Shown in pieces: positions 45,711 to 55,431 of a DNA stretch of 64,000 nt. The notes under the pieces are model-generated. The model saw only the letters and a program-made list of their open reading frames with translations. It ran no database searches and had not been told where the DNA came from. Every line of letters begins with the position of its first letter. Position 1 is the stretch's first letter. The DNA lies in contig CP038106.1 in NCBI GenBank assembly GCA_004519485.1, positions 310,001-374,000 of the forward strand. The letters are read 5' to 3'. The position numbers and the translations under genes are program-made. Source of the DNA: Nannochloropsis oceanica (Eukaryota > Sar > Eustigmatophyceae > Eustigmatales > Monodopsidaceae).

Positions 45711-48035
45711 CTACTCTTGCTGCTCCTTGGGTTGATCCTTGTTCCTCTCACCACTACTGCTTGCGTTGGAAAGGATGCCGCCCGTTTCTCCTTCGCTTGT
45801 TTCCTTCTCATCCTCGCAGCTCTCACCCTCATTTCCCTCTTTCTCCTCACCCAATTGTTTTTTCAATGCTGCCATCTCCGCTTCGCTCAGCCGCTCCACA
45901 GGAACCGCTTCAGCTTCTGCCTCCTCCATTTCCTTTCTCATACCCGCAGAGGCCTTCTCACGCTTGAAGCCCTCGGCTACTTCCTTTTCCCCACCTGATC
46001 TCCCCTGAGTTGAAACTGCCGCTTCCACCTCACCCGCCCAATCTTCGATAGGGTCGCCCTCATCCGCGTTCGGAGTATGTTGCAACACCCCCTTGGAAAG
46101 CCACCGTAAGGCATTCTTGATCAACGGCGCACCACCAATCCCATCCCCACTACTGCTGCTACTGCTTCTGCTACTGTTGCTGCCTCTGCTGGTATTGATC
46201 CTGCCCCGGTCCATGTCACTGGCATTGCCGCTGTTGCTGCTGCTGCTCCCATTACCATCGGAAGTGCCTACGGGGATGGACGAGGACGAGGGCGCCCCCT
46301 TGGCAACACCCTCTCCTTCAGCCGGCACAGCGACACTGCTGCTACCAGCGCTGGTGCTACTCAAGCTCAATTTAACCTCCGAGATCCACTTCTTTAAACC
46401 TCCGCCCTCCTCCTCCTCCTCTCTCTCCATCTTTCCCTCTCCCTCCTTCTTCCCTTCCTCCACCGGTCTCTCACCACTCCCCAGCCCCGCAAACCATTTA
46501 GATACAGCCTCACCCACAGCTTTCACCCCCCCTCCTTCCTCGTCCTCCTTCCCTCCATCCCTACATTCCCTCCCGCCCTCCAACGCTGCCTTCAACTTCG
46601 CCTCCCCTTCCTGCCGGGCCATGCGCTGCTGGTATTGTCCCAGAGTACGCTCAGCCTTGTGTACTCGTGCTTGCATCGCGACGAGAGCTCGGTCTAAGCC
46701 CAATGTACGCGCTACCTGTGTTTCACGCTCGTTTACTTGGCCTTGTAACGACAAGACCTGCTCAGAGAGCTTGTGTGAGAGTGTCTCGAGGGTGGCGACG
46801 CGCGCATGGAGCGAGAGGAAGGCATTAACCATGTCCGAGGCACCAGGGACAGAGGACAGGACACGCACCCTTACCCAGCGCCGACGACGGACACGACGTT
46901 TCTTTTGCACAGTGGCCGGTGTGGTGGTGGTACTGCTGCTGCTGCTTCCTTCCTGCACATTCTGAGGGTCCGGGGACACGACCAGCATGCTAGCCGACCC
47001 TTGCCCTCGGATCAGCTCCTCACAGTCCACGCCATAACTCCACCCCTCCACATCTGTCCCCGCTTTCCCCCCTCTTCCCTCGCTTATTTGTCCTCGTCCA
47101 TTTATCCCTCCTCGAGTACCACCACCACTATCATCCACCCGCCAACCCCCTAGCCATTCCCACCCTACTCGGGGAAGGGTCACTGATTCAGGGTTCACCA
47201 ACGCGGAGAAATTGGGGTCCGATATGGTCTTATCGTTCCGCCCATATGCGCTGCTGCTACTGCTGCTGCTGCTACCACCTCTACATCGCAAAACCATGTC
47301 CTGCAACTGCGGAGTTGACTGGGAGAGGTGAGCAGCGGCGCCGCTCCAGCCGTGGAAAAGGGACCATCCCTCCCATTCGTACAGCTCCTCTGTCACCAAG
47401 ACATTACTCAACACGGCCTCTGTCCAGGGACATCGCTGCAGCAATAGACGAACATCTTCTGGAAGGCCGAGATCGACGGCGGAGGGTAACATGTCTTGTT
47501 TTTGTTGTTTTTGGACGCTGCTGCTGCTGCTGCTGGAATCTGCCGAGGAGACTACGACACGTTTCAGCTCTTCTACTTGCTTGCGCAAGGAGTCGAGCTC
47601 CTCTTCTTGCTGTGCCGCTACACGCTTACCATCCCGTCGCTCTTGCTCCAGTGTGGCCAGGCGGGCTTTGAGTGCCACAACAAATTGTATGATGGCGTCG
47701 TCTTCATTGCCGCCTTCAGAGCTACCGGTATCATCTTCTCTATCAAGCGCCACAACGCCCAGAAGCCGAGTCTGTGTCGCCTTGTACTTGTCGCAATCTT
47801 CCTGAAGCCGCCGGGCTTGGCTTTGGGAAATGTCGAGCTCCGTTTCCAGGGCAATTACGCGGTTGCATCGTCTCTGCAACTCGGCCAAGAGGGAGGCCTC
47901 TGTCGCTTCTTTCGTTGCTCTGTCCGCGCGCAGGCGCTTGATTTCAGCCTGCAGTGCTATCAATTCTACAGGGAGGGGTTCCTTGTCTTCAGGGCCCGTT
48001 GTGGTGGCCGGCATAAGCTTGGCAAATAGGTCCAT
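45711..48035 (-). CDS. coiled-coil protein with dysferlin-type (DysF) domain
   Basis: Single exon of 774 residues. The N-terminus is a coiled coil (ELIALQAEIKRLRADRATKE and following heptads, residues about 20-170). A DysF-like domain follows at about 218-390: ELYEWEGWSLFHGW, PRVGWEWLGGWRVDD, DVEGWSYG and RRVRRRRWVRVRVL. The pattern of Trp residues ending in Arg-rich RRRWVRxR is the hallmark of the domain seen in dysferlin, yeast Pex30-type peroxins and TECPR1. A second coiled coil lies near 410-480, then long Ser/Glu-rich disorder. A short insert separates the DysF halves. DysF proteins act at membranes (peroxisome/ER remodelling, repair); no transmembrane segment is seen here, so this one would be peripheral. 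The precise role is unknown. Confidence 0.73.
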   Translation of the reverse strand: MDLFAKLMPATTTGPEDKEPLPVELIALQAEIKRLRADRATKEATEASLLAELQRRCNRVIALETELDISQSQARRLQEDCDKYKATQTRLLGVVALDREDDTGSSEGGNEDDAIIQFVVALKARLATLEQERRDGKRVAAQQEEELDSLRKQVEELKRVVVSSADSSSSSSSVQKQQKQDMLPSAVDLGLPEDVRLLLQRCPWTEAVLSNVLVTEELYEWEGWSLFHGWSGAAAHLSQSTPQLQDMVLRCRGGSSSSSSSSAYGRNDKTISDPNFSALVNPESVTLPRVGWEWLGGWRVDDSGGGTRGGINGRGQISEGRGGKAGTDVEGWSYGVDCEELIRGQGSASMLVVSPDPQNVQEGSSSSSTTTTPATVQKKRRVRRRRWVRVRVLSSVPGASDMVNAFLSLHARVATLETLSHKLSEQVLSLQGQVNERETQVARTLGLDRALVAMQARVHKAERTLGQYQQRMARQEGEAKLKAALEGGRECRDGGKEDEEGGGVKAVGEAVSKWFAGLGSGERPVEEGKKEGEGKMEREEEEEGGGLKKWISEVKLSLSSTSAGSSSVAVPAEGEGVAKGAPSSSSIPVGTSDGNGSSSSNSGNASDMDRGRINTSRGSNSSRSSSSSSGDGIGGAPLIKNALRWLSKGVLQHTPNADEGDPIEDWAGEVEAAVSTQGRSGGEKEVAEGFKREKASAGMRKEMEEAEAEAVPVERLSEAEMAALKKQLGEEKEGNEGESCEDEKETSEGETGGILSNASSSGERNKDQPKEQQE

Positions 48036-48729
48036 TATATGGTGCCGGCTAGAATGGCATGTGCCTACTCGAATGCCCGCGCGAGGGGGATAAAAGGTCG
48101 GCTAAAGGTCGGCTACAGCGTTGTGAGAAACCTGCAACTCAACCTGTTGGGTAAATGGATGGGGAAAAGAGCGCACAGTTGTTTGAGTACAAGACCGAGA
48201 AGCGTTCACATAGACAGAACCACTGGCAGGGTGGGGCAGTTGCGAGTGAAGAAGGCGCGAGCGAGGAAGGCGCTTTACTCGGCTTCACTCGCTACGTTGT
48301 CACTTCTCGTTTGACACCACTTCTCCAGTCCTCCAAAACCACTTGTCGCACGCTTAAACTCCTAGGTTTCGAACAAGTTTCAAATGTCCACATTTCCTGG
48401 TGCTTTGGCATACTATCCCGACGGTCGTTTCTCGCACAGTCCATAGTTTGGCGAGGGAGAGGTCGCTCTCTTTGGCGGCGGGCACAGAAGACTAGCAAAA
48501 CACATACTCAATGCGAGAGCACACACAATAAGTCTTTCCCATTAGCGCATCTTACCTGTCACCAGGAGAAGAAGCTGCTGTTATGTTTTCGGTGCATCAC
48601 TCACGAGTGACCAACCAATTCTTCACTCACCCGTCTTTCCCCCCCATTTCAACACATGAGGCTCACGAACAAACCCGGGGGCTTCTTCGTCGTCTCCACC
48701 CATCCCTGCCAGCACCGCCACCAGTCATC
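48036..48729. promoter_or_regulatory. divergent intergenic region (DysF gene / cytochrome P450)
   Basis: About 690 bp between head-to-head starts. A 12-bp unit AAAGGTCGGCTA is directly repeated near 48093-48116. Other promoter elements cannot be assigned. Confidence 0.45.
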
Positions 48730-50511
48730 ATGACGCTCAAGGTGGAGGAGTTGAGCACACCTCAACTCATAACAATGGTATGTCTTATCTCGCGGGGCCT
48801 GGCAAGGGTGGATGGTGGGCAGCGAAGGAGAAAGAACACGATTTCTGGAATTAGTGCTTGACATGCCCCCCTGACCCCCCCCTTTTCCCATTCCCGCCTT
48901 CCCTCTAGTTCCTCATCACGGTCATGGGCGGCTACTTTGTGGTGGTGCACATAATCTTTTTCCTGATGGATGTGATCAAGCTCAGCAAGATTCCGGGTCC
49001 GGTCCCCGTGCCTGTCCTCGGCAATCTCTACGATCGCATGGCCCTCACCTCGGTACGTATGGAACGCATCGGTGGGGGCGGTGTGCCATTGAATACATTT
49101 CTGCTTATAATAATGTCCCTGAACATTCTTATTGTCCCTCCTCAAGCACATGGTCATCCCGGTCGCCGCTTTTCCTCGTCAGACACTCACCCTCCCCTCC
49201 TTCTCCCCTCCTTGTCACCCCAAACAGTTCATCGGCTGGCTCAGTAAGCTCCGCCGCAAATATGGGAAGATATATCGGGTCTTCACAGGCTCTCGGGCGT
49301 ATGTAGTGCTGATGGACAAGGTGGCCGCTCGCGAGGCTTTGAGCGATCCTCGTACATTTGTTAAGGGACCGGATTACAAGGAGAAATTCTCGTTCGTCTT
49401 TGGTGATGGCTTGGTGACGAGCGTGGGGGAAAAGCACAAGACCGACCGGGCATTGTTCGCCAAGTATTTCACGCAGAAAAAGATTGAAATGCATCTGCCG
49501 GTGTTGTGTGAGCAGACGCTCAAGGCGATCAACTCTGAGATGGAGCCTCATGTGGGACAAGGGCAGGGAGTTGTTGATTTGGAGCATTTCTTCTCTATTT
49601 TGGCCTTCAAGATGTTTTGCCGGTTTGCGATCAACCACGAGTTTGTGGAGTCAGAAGTTTGGAGTGAATTGACGTCGCGGGGGTCGAATATCATCGGGGA
49701 GAGTATTGTGTTGGGCATACCAGTGACCACCTGGATCCCGCGTGTGAAGAAGCTCTTAGAGGACACGGAGAGGTTCCACAGGTGCTGCGACCCGTTGATT
49801 GACGCAAGGATTCTGGCGCATAGCAAGGGGGAAGAGATGGTGGACGACCCCTTGACGGTGATGGTGCAGGAGAAGATGACCCGGAAGCAGATGTACAGCC
49901 ACTTGGTGACGATGTTGGCGGCGGGGCACGACACAACAGCATTTTGCACTTGTTATACCCTCTTTTTGTTGGCAAAGAACCCCAAAATTCAGGCGAAGCT
50001 CAAGGCCGAGATCAAGCGGGTGATGGGTACACGGACAAACATCACGCCTGAGGACATTGCGCAGTTGACCTATGCCAAAAATTGCTTCCAGGAGTCGCTG
50101 CGCATTTACTCGGTCGTGCCCCATGTGACCCGTGTCTGTATCCGAGACACTAAGCTCTCGTGTGGCGTGACGGTCCCTGCCAACACGGAGGTGCTCGTGC
50201 CCATTTGTCTGCTGAACCGCGATACGGACGAGTGGGGCGCACCTATCGATGCCTTTGACCCTGATCGCTTCGAGGGTATCACTCGGGAGTCTCCTTCCAA
50301 GGGCTACTTCCCCTTTGGGTACTCGACGCGGTCCTGCATTGGTGCGACGTTGGCGTTGATCGAGGGAACAGTAATGATCACGTTGTTGGCCCAGCGGTAT
50401 ACGTTCTTGGAGGAGCCGTCATTCAAGCTTAAATTGAAAAGTGGGATTACGATGGTGTCATCGAATGGAGTCAAGGTCCGCGTGCAACGGGACATGGACT
50501 ATGCATCGTAG
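48730..50511 (+). CDS. cytochrome P450 monooxygenase (3 exons)
   Basis: Exons 48730-48777, 48909-49052 and 49228-50511, all phase 0, give 491 residues. A hydrophobic N-terminal anchor spans exons 1-2 (FLITVMGGYFVVVHIIFFLM), followed by the Pro-rich hinge KIPGPVPVPVLGN. The I-helix motif AGHDTT is near residue 296, the ExxR helix ESLR near 353, and the heme-binding loop FPFGYSTRSCIG near 433. In that loop the usual Gly three residues before Arg-x-Cys is Ser. The Cys ligand is intact. The hinge places the enzyme on the cytosolic face of the ER. General sequence style is that of the CYP4/CYP97-like clan, but I cannot name the family; substrates could be fatty acids, sterols or carotenoids. Confidence 0.9.
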
Positions 50512-51583
50512 GAGGGAGAGGGGGGCGGAGGATGGGGCAAGGTGGGAGGAGGGGAGGGAAGGGGATGAAGAGGGGGGTTGTGAGATGTCGGAGAAAGGCG
50601 CGTTCAAATTTCGGTCTGTTTAGGCAGCAACTTGTTTCTTTCCTATCTTCTTATGCTGGAGACCGATGACTAGATAGGAGAGGACAAGAGGGAGGATGAT
50701 ATGCGGAAAGGGAAAGAGAGAAGGAGGAGCTGAGATGCATCAATTTAATCAAGCAGTCTCGCAGTGTCAGCATAGTCGTACATATGTTGGAAGACCGCTA
50801 TGGGAAGTCAGGAAGCCCAAAAGCACATACAAGCATTTTAAGGGCGGGAGACAGGAGGCTGCAGCATTCGTATTTGCCGTCGGCGGCAGTCACAACCACC
50901 TCAAATAGCAACTACGGGAGCAACAGGAGCATTAGCAGCAGCAGCAACATTAGCACCACCACCAGCAGCAGCAGCAGTAGAAGAGCGGCCCGTCACTCAG
51001 TCTCGGTGTCTCGGAGATATAAAGGGGAAGTGATCGTCGGGGGTGGGGGGGGGGGGGGGGGAGGGGAGAGAGGGGGAGATAGACCAAAAGATACTGCAAG
51101 AACTACAATAGAGAGAAAGAGAAAGGCGATGATTGAAAATATGGTGGTTGGAGAGGATGATTGTGCGGGGGGAAAAAGAAGAGCGGAAAGAAGAAAGTGA
51201 GGGAGCGTTGAGGGAAAGAACGAAAACAGGATAAGTGAATGTTATGTGAGTTAGTAACGTCTGTGGAGTGACGCGGCGAAATCATGGAAAGAGGGAGGGA
51301 AGGGCGGAGGGAGGAAGGGAGGGCGTACGCTGTACTGAAAGTACTTGATGCAGCCGCCCTGCTTGGCCTTCGACTTTACCACCAAAAAAGAAAGAAATTG
51401 ATTACATGGAGTCAAACTCACAATTCTAATGTTGAACAGCACAAAAGTATCATCAAAGGTCATTCTTATTGCCGCTTTCAATACAGCTTCGTTCATGCAC
51501 CCAGTCCTTCGCGCTCAATGTAATTTCCCCAAATTTTCATGCCCTTTCACTCCTTCCCTCCCTCCCTCCCTCCCTCCCTCCCT
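50512..51583. other. convergent 3' region, 1 kb, no gene
   Basis: This lies between the P450 stop and the SET-gene stop. It includes a CAG/CAC-rich patch (50934-50980) and a G homopolymer near 51040-51061. A C/T-rich patch abuts the SET gene. No exon is supported. Confidence 0.5.
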
Positions 51584-53128
51584 CTACCAATCCAAGTTCG
51601 TCGTCCTCCTTCCCCCCGCATTGTCCATCAGCTCATTGTCCATCAGCGGGCCGGACAACTGCAATTCCTCCAACCGTCTCTCCTGGTAGTAAACCTTCAA
51701 ATCCCCCGTCATCAAATCGCGATTTGCCCACGCCTGGGTCGCTTCCAGGGCACCCTTTTCCGACTCCCTCACCCTAGTCAGGCTCTCCAGTCTCGCAATT
51801 GTCAAAGGACTCACCCCCGACGTTTTCAACATATTTTCCGACAGCTTCTCAGCTTCCTCAAAGTCCGCCAAGGCCTTCGTACACGCCTGAATGATCATGT
51901 TGTCCACCTTCTGCTCATTCTCCTCACTCACTGGTGCTTCCATAAACGACCAAACCTCATTCCGAAAGACCGCCTCCAACAAAAACGCATCTTTCCCTCC
52001 CAAGTTCAAGAACCGCAAGAACTGCAACATCTCCGGGTCTACATCTCCATCACTCCGCACATCAAACGAAAATGCCATCGGCAACTTCAACTCCGACATG
52101 ACATCCTCTTTATCATCAAAAAAACGATCCTCCTCCTTCGACAGCTCAAATGTCAACGCACACAAACCCCCCACCAGCACATTCCCCGCCACCGGAGGTG
52201 GAACAAAGCCATGGTCCTCCAAAAACTCAATCCCGCTCTTGGGCCCATAAGAAATTACAATCTCTTGTCCTTTGTTTGTGTCGCGGTCCGCTGCAATTTT
52301 CAACCCTTTTCCCCCAAAAATCCCCAATCCCCCCACCTCCGGCTCGTTCTGGCAGCCCTCCCCGCGATTGGCCATATCCAGAAGTGGGGCGAGTCGCAGG
52401 CCATTATCTGCGAAAAAAGAGCGGGATAAGACTACTGCCACAGCCCATTCATAGGTAGCCAGGTCGAAGGCATCGGCCCCAAGCCCCACCACAGCACCAC
52501 GCGCCAGGATATTACATTCAATCCAAGAGAAATCCGCGGCAACCGCGTCGATCAATGTTTCTTGAAGATTCCGGGTAGATGACTTGGCGAGGATGGCTTG
52601 CTCGGCGGGGGACCAGAATAGGGGGTGATCGAATCCGTCTTGCCCCTCTCGGGGGAGGCTTTGGATGTAGACGGCATACTTGGACTTGGGCCCGAGGCTG
52701 GCCTCATACAGCAGCTGCAATGCAATCAACGATGCTTCACCTAACGTGGGCTCGAAACCCCCGACGGCCTTGCCCACGGGTGAGAGACGCACGCTGTCCA
52801 TGGACAGGCACAAGGTCAATGGGATGGTGGCGATTTGCTCCCCTCGTTTGATGGGCGCCGTGGCCACTAAGCCCATCCCCCACTCTTGTTGGCTTGCTGG
52901 CCCCACACACACCTTGCTGATGTCCTTGATCCCATTCTTGCTGTACCAGTCGAACAGCTTGGGCGCCAGTGAAGCCCGGTCTTGGGATTCCATGACGGGG
53001 CTTGTAGAAGCGGCCGCGACTGTGGTGTAGGAGTGAGCAACGACAGGGCCCAAGAAAGCCTGGACGCCGGATTCAGCCATTGCCAGTAGTAGAAAGGTGG
53101 CCCCCAGCTTGTGTTTGATAGATGCCAT
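51584..53128 (-). CDS. plastid-targeted SET-domain protein methyltransferase (LSMT-like)
   Basis: Single exon of 514 residues. The N-terminus MASIKHKLGATFLLLAMAES, followed by VQAFLGP, is a signal peptide with an Ala-Phe step, as expected for import into a secondary plastid. SET elements follow the order of the RuBisCO large-subunit methyltransferase class: WGMGLVATAPIKRGEQIATI, RLAPLLDMANRG, and GQEIVISYGPKSGIEFLEDH with GFVP. The split insert between the two SET halves (residues about 95-240) and the C-terminal helical substrate-binding region (LTIARLESLTRVRE) fit that class. Enzymes of this class methylate Lys in plastid proteins such as RuBisCO or fructose-bisphosphate aldolase using S-adenosylmethionine. 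The usual Asn-His pair after DM/DL-x is Asn-Arg here. Confidence 0.85.
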   Translation of the reverse strand: MASIKHKLGATFLLLAMAESGVQAFLGPVVAHSYTTVAAASTSPVMESQDRASLAPKLFDWYSKNGIKDISKVCVGPASQQEWGMGLVATAPIKRGEQIATIPLTLCLSMDSVRLSPVGKAVGGFEPTLGEASLIALQLLYEASLGPKSKYAVYIQSLPREGQDGFDHPLFWSPAEQAILAKSSTRNLQETLIDAVAADFSWIECNILARGAVVGLGADAFDLATYEWAVAVVLSRSFFADNGLRLAPLLDMANRGEGCQNEPEVGGLGIFGGKGLKIAADRDTNKGQEIVISYGPKSGIEFLEDHGFVPPPVAGNVLVGGLCALTFELSKEEDRFFDDKEDVMSELKLPMAFSFDVRSDGDVDPEMLQFLRFLNLGGKDAFLLEAVFRNEVWSFMEAPVSEENEQKVDNMIIQACTKALADFEEAEKLSENMLKTSGVSPLTIARLESLTRVRESEKGALEATQAWANRDLMTGDLKVYYQERRLEELQLSGPLMDNELMDNAGGRRTTNLDW

Positions 53129-53638
53129 GTTGCCTATTTATGCGCGGGTTGAGCATGAGGTGAGAATTTGGAATGAGGACGGGGGAAATGAGAGTGCAGT
53201 GCTGCACGCAGCGCGGCGGCCTCAAGAGCCGGGAGGTTATAATTATTGCTGTCCTGTTTGCACCAACTGCATGGCCTTCGTCACACCAGGTACTGAATCT
53301 TCGGATACAATAATCTCATATGCTGGTGGTGGGTGAATGAGTAGGGAAAAAGCTCGAAATTAACTGCGTTATGGGAAAAAAGATGGAGAAAGTTTCGGAG
53401 GCAGGAGGTCGACGTGCTGCATCCAAGCTAACCAATCCTCAAAACTACCAACACATACATCCAATACAATACACAGTGAAAACTTCCTGGTGCAGCCTGA
53501 TTGTGTGTCTAAACCCCATCTTATCCCTATCACTGTCGTTCCTGTGCATCCAACCACTCCACTCACGCAGCACCTCGAGAGTCAAGCCATATCTCAATCC
53601 CGCACATATCTCTCCCTGACACAAGACACGAGATCACC
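53129..53638. promoter_or_regulatory. divergent intergenic region (SET gene / UGPase)
   Basis: About 510 bp between head-to-head starts. I see no recognisable element or repeat. Confidence 0.45.
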
Positions 53639-55114
53639 ATGCCGCGCGCACTCCTCCATAAGGTGGAGGACAAGTATTTGCGGGGCACGGCTAGTCATTC
53701 AGTGGAAGAAACCATGAGGGAAGCGCTCGTGGCAGACAACATTTTGCCTGCGCCGCAGCGCAAGAATTTTATGAAGCTGTTTGGCAAGTTTTTGGAGTTC
53801 CGATCACGCCCACCCATTGATTGGACGCAAGTCGAGCCTGTGGAGCCCACAAAGTTGATGGACTGGGAAGCATTGCCTGAATGCCCGGAAGACCAGGCAG
53901 TGCGGCACGAGCTTTTGGACAAGCTGGTCATCCTCAAGTTGAACGGTGGCTTGGGTACCACAATGGGGTGCACCTTGCCTAAGTCAGCGATTGAAGTGCG
54001 ACAAGAGATGACATTTTTAGACATGACGGTGCGACAAGTAGAATATTTGAATTCATTGTACGGGGTTGATGTACCGTTGCTACTTATGAACTCGTTCAAG
54101 ACTGATGCCGTCACCTTACGGCTCCTTAACAAGTACCGGCAGCACAACCTGACCATTCACACCTTTATGCAGTCCTGCTTTCCCCGCATTGTCAAGGACA
54201 CTTTGCAACCGTTGCCCCAAGGGCCATTTAACGAAGAAAATGAGGCAGATTGGTATCCACCAGGGCACGGGGATCTGTACCAAAGCCTCTTCCAATCAGG
54301 CTTGTTGGATAATCTGATTGAGCAGGGGAAAGAGTACATGTTTATCAGCAACGTAGACAACCTGGGAGCAACGGTTGATTTGAATTTGCTCTATTACATT
54401 GTTGATAACGATATCGAATTCTGCACGGGCGTTGTGGACCTGACCCGGGCTGATCAGGACGGAGGGGTGCTAACTGCCTACAAAGGCAAGCGCTTGGTGG
54501 TGGAGCTTTCCCAACTGCCCAAGCAGCATTTGGAAACGGTGGCAAAAAAATTCACGGCCTTCCATACCAACAACGTATGGATCAACCTCCGTGCCCTTCA
54601 TGCCTTGCTTGTGGAAGAAAAGCTCTCCATTGACCTGGTCACGCACGAGCGCGTTGTGGACCGCCTCAAAATTCTCCAGCTCGAAACCACCATTGGCAGT
54701 GTCATTAAAGATTTCACGAAGGTCCTCACAATGAAAGTTCCCCGCTCCCGCTACCTCCCAGTTAAGTCCACGTCCGATCTCTTCCTTGTCCAATCTTCCC
54801 TCTACTCCGTGTCACGTGGAATGCTATTGCCCAACCCGGGGCGGCCATACGCGAAAGATAAAGTGCCTATCATAAAACTAGGCGAGCAATTTGTGCATAT
54901 CCAGGATTATCTCGAACGGATTCCTCATGGCGTCCCCGATTTGGTGGCTCTGGAGCATTTGACAGTTGCGGGGGATGTGGTTTTCGGGGCGAACGTCACG
55001 TTGAAAGGGACGGTCATTATTGTGGCTAATGAGGGCTCGGTGATCATGATCCCGGATGGAACAGTATTGGAGGACAAGGTCGTTACGGGTAATTTGAGGA
55101 TTTTAGACCATTGA
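53639..55114 (+). CDS. UGP: UTP-glucose-1-phosphate uridylyltransferase
   Basis: Single exon, 491 residues, typical family length. The nucleotide-binding signature is LKLNGGLGTTMGCTLPKS. The sugar-phosphate region (LLMNSFKTDAVTLRLLNKY), FTAFHTNNVWINLRALH and KVPRSRYLPVKSTSDLFLVQ are all conserved, and the C-terminal left-handed beta-helix is present (GDVVFGANVTLKGTVIIV). The enzyme makes UDP-glucose from UTP and glucose-1-phosphate. UDP-glucose feeds beta-glucan storage, cell-wall polysaccharide and glycolipid synthesis, in the cytosol given the absence of a presequence. No oddities; this is one of the clearest genes. Confidence 0.96.
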   Translation: MPRALLHKVEDKYLRGTASHSVEETMREALVADNILPAPQRKNFMKLFGKFLEFRSRPPIDWTQVEPVEPTKLMDWEALPECPEDQAVRHELLDKLVILKLNGGLGTTMGCTLPKSAIEVRQEMTFLDMTVRQVEYLNSLYGVDVPLLLMNSFKTDAVTLRLLNKYRQHNLTIHTFMQSCFPRIVKDTLQPLPQGPFNEENEADWYPPGHGDLYQSLFQSGLLDNLIEQGKEYMFISNVDNLGATVDLNLLYYIVDNDIEFCTGVVDLTRADQDGGVLTAYKGKRLVVELSQLPKQHLETVAKKFTAFHTNNVWINLRALHALLVEEKLSIDLVTHERVVDRLKILQLETTIGSVIKDFTKVLTMKVPRSRYLPVKSTSDLFLVQSSLYSVSRGMLLPNPGRPYAKDKVPIIKLGEQFVHIQDYLERIPHGVPDLVALEHLTVAGDVVFGANVTLKGTVIIVANEGSVIMIPDGTVLEDKVVTGNLRILDH

Positions 55115-55431
55115 TCATATTCACTGAGTGGGGAGGGGAACACATATCAGAAGCATTAAAGTCACCGTATGTGTCGTGTGTCTGCGTGAGGAAATGAGGG
55201 GCGCTTGATGCCATCGAGTGCTATTCTTTCATTTTACTGTTGTGTATCTGTGGCTATCGAATATATGCACATGGGGAGCACAAGCATACATCTGGCTGGA
55301 AGGAAGGGAAATGAATTCGGTTTCTTGTAAGGTACTTACAGCACATCCAATTTATCCATATTCACCATTTCAGCGCAGCACAGCCTTCTCCATCCTCTCT
55401 ACTAGCGTCCCTTTTGCCCCCTCCTTTTCCC
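55115..55431. other. short convergent 3' region
   Basis: About 320 bp between the stops of UGPase and the VHL-P4H gene. No gene or repeat is visible. Confidence 0.5.
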
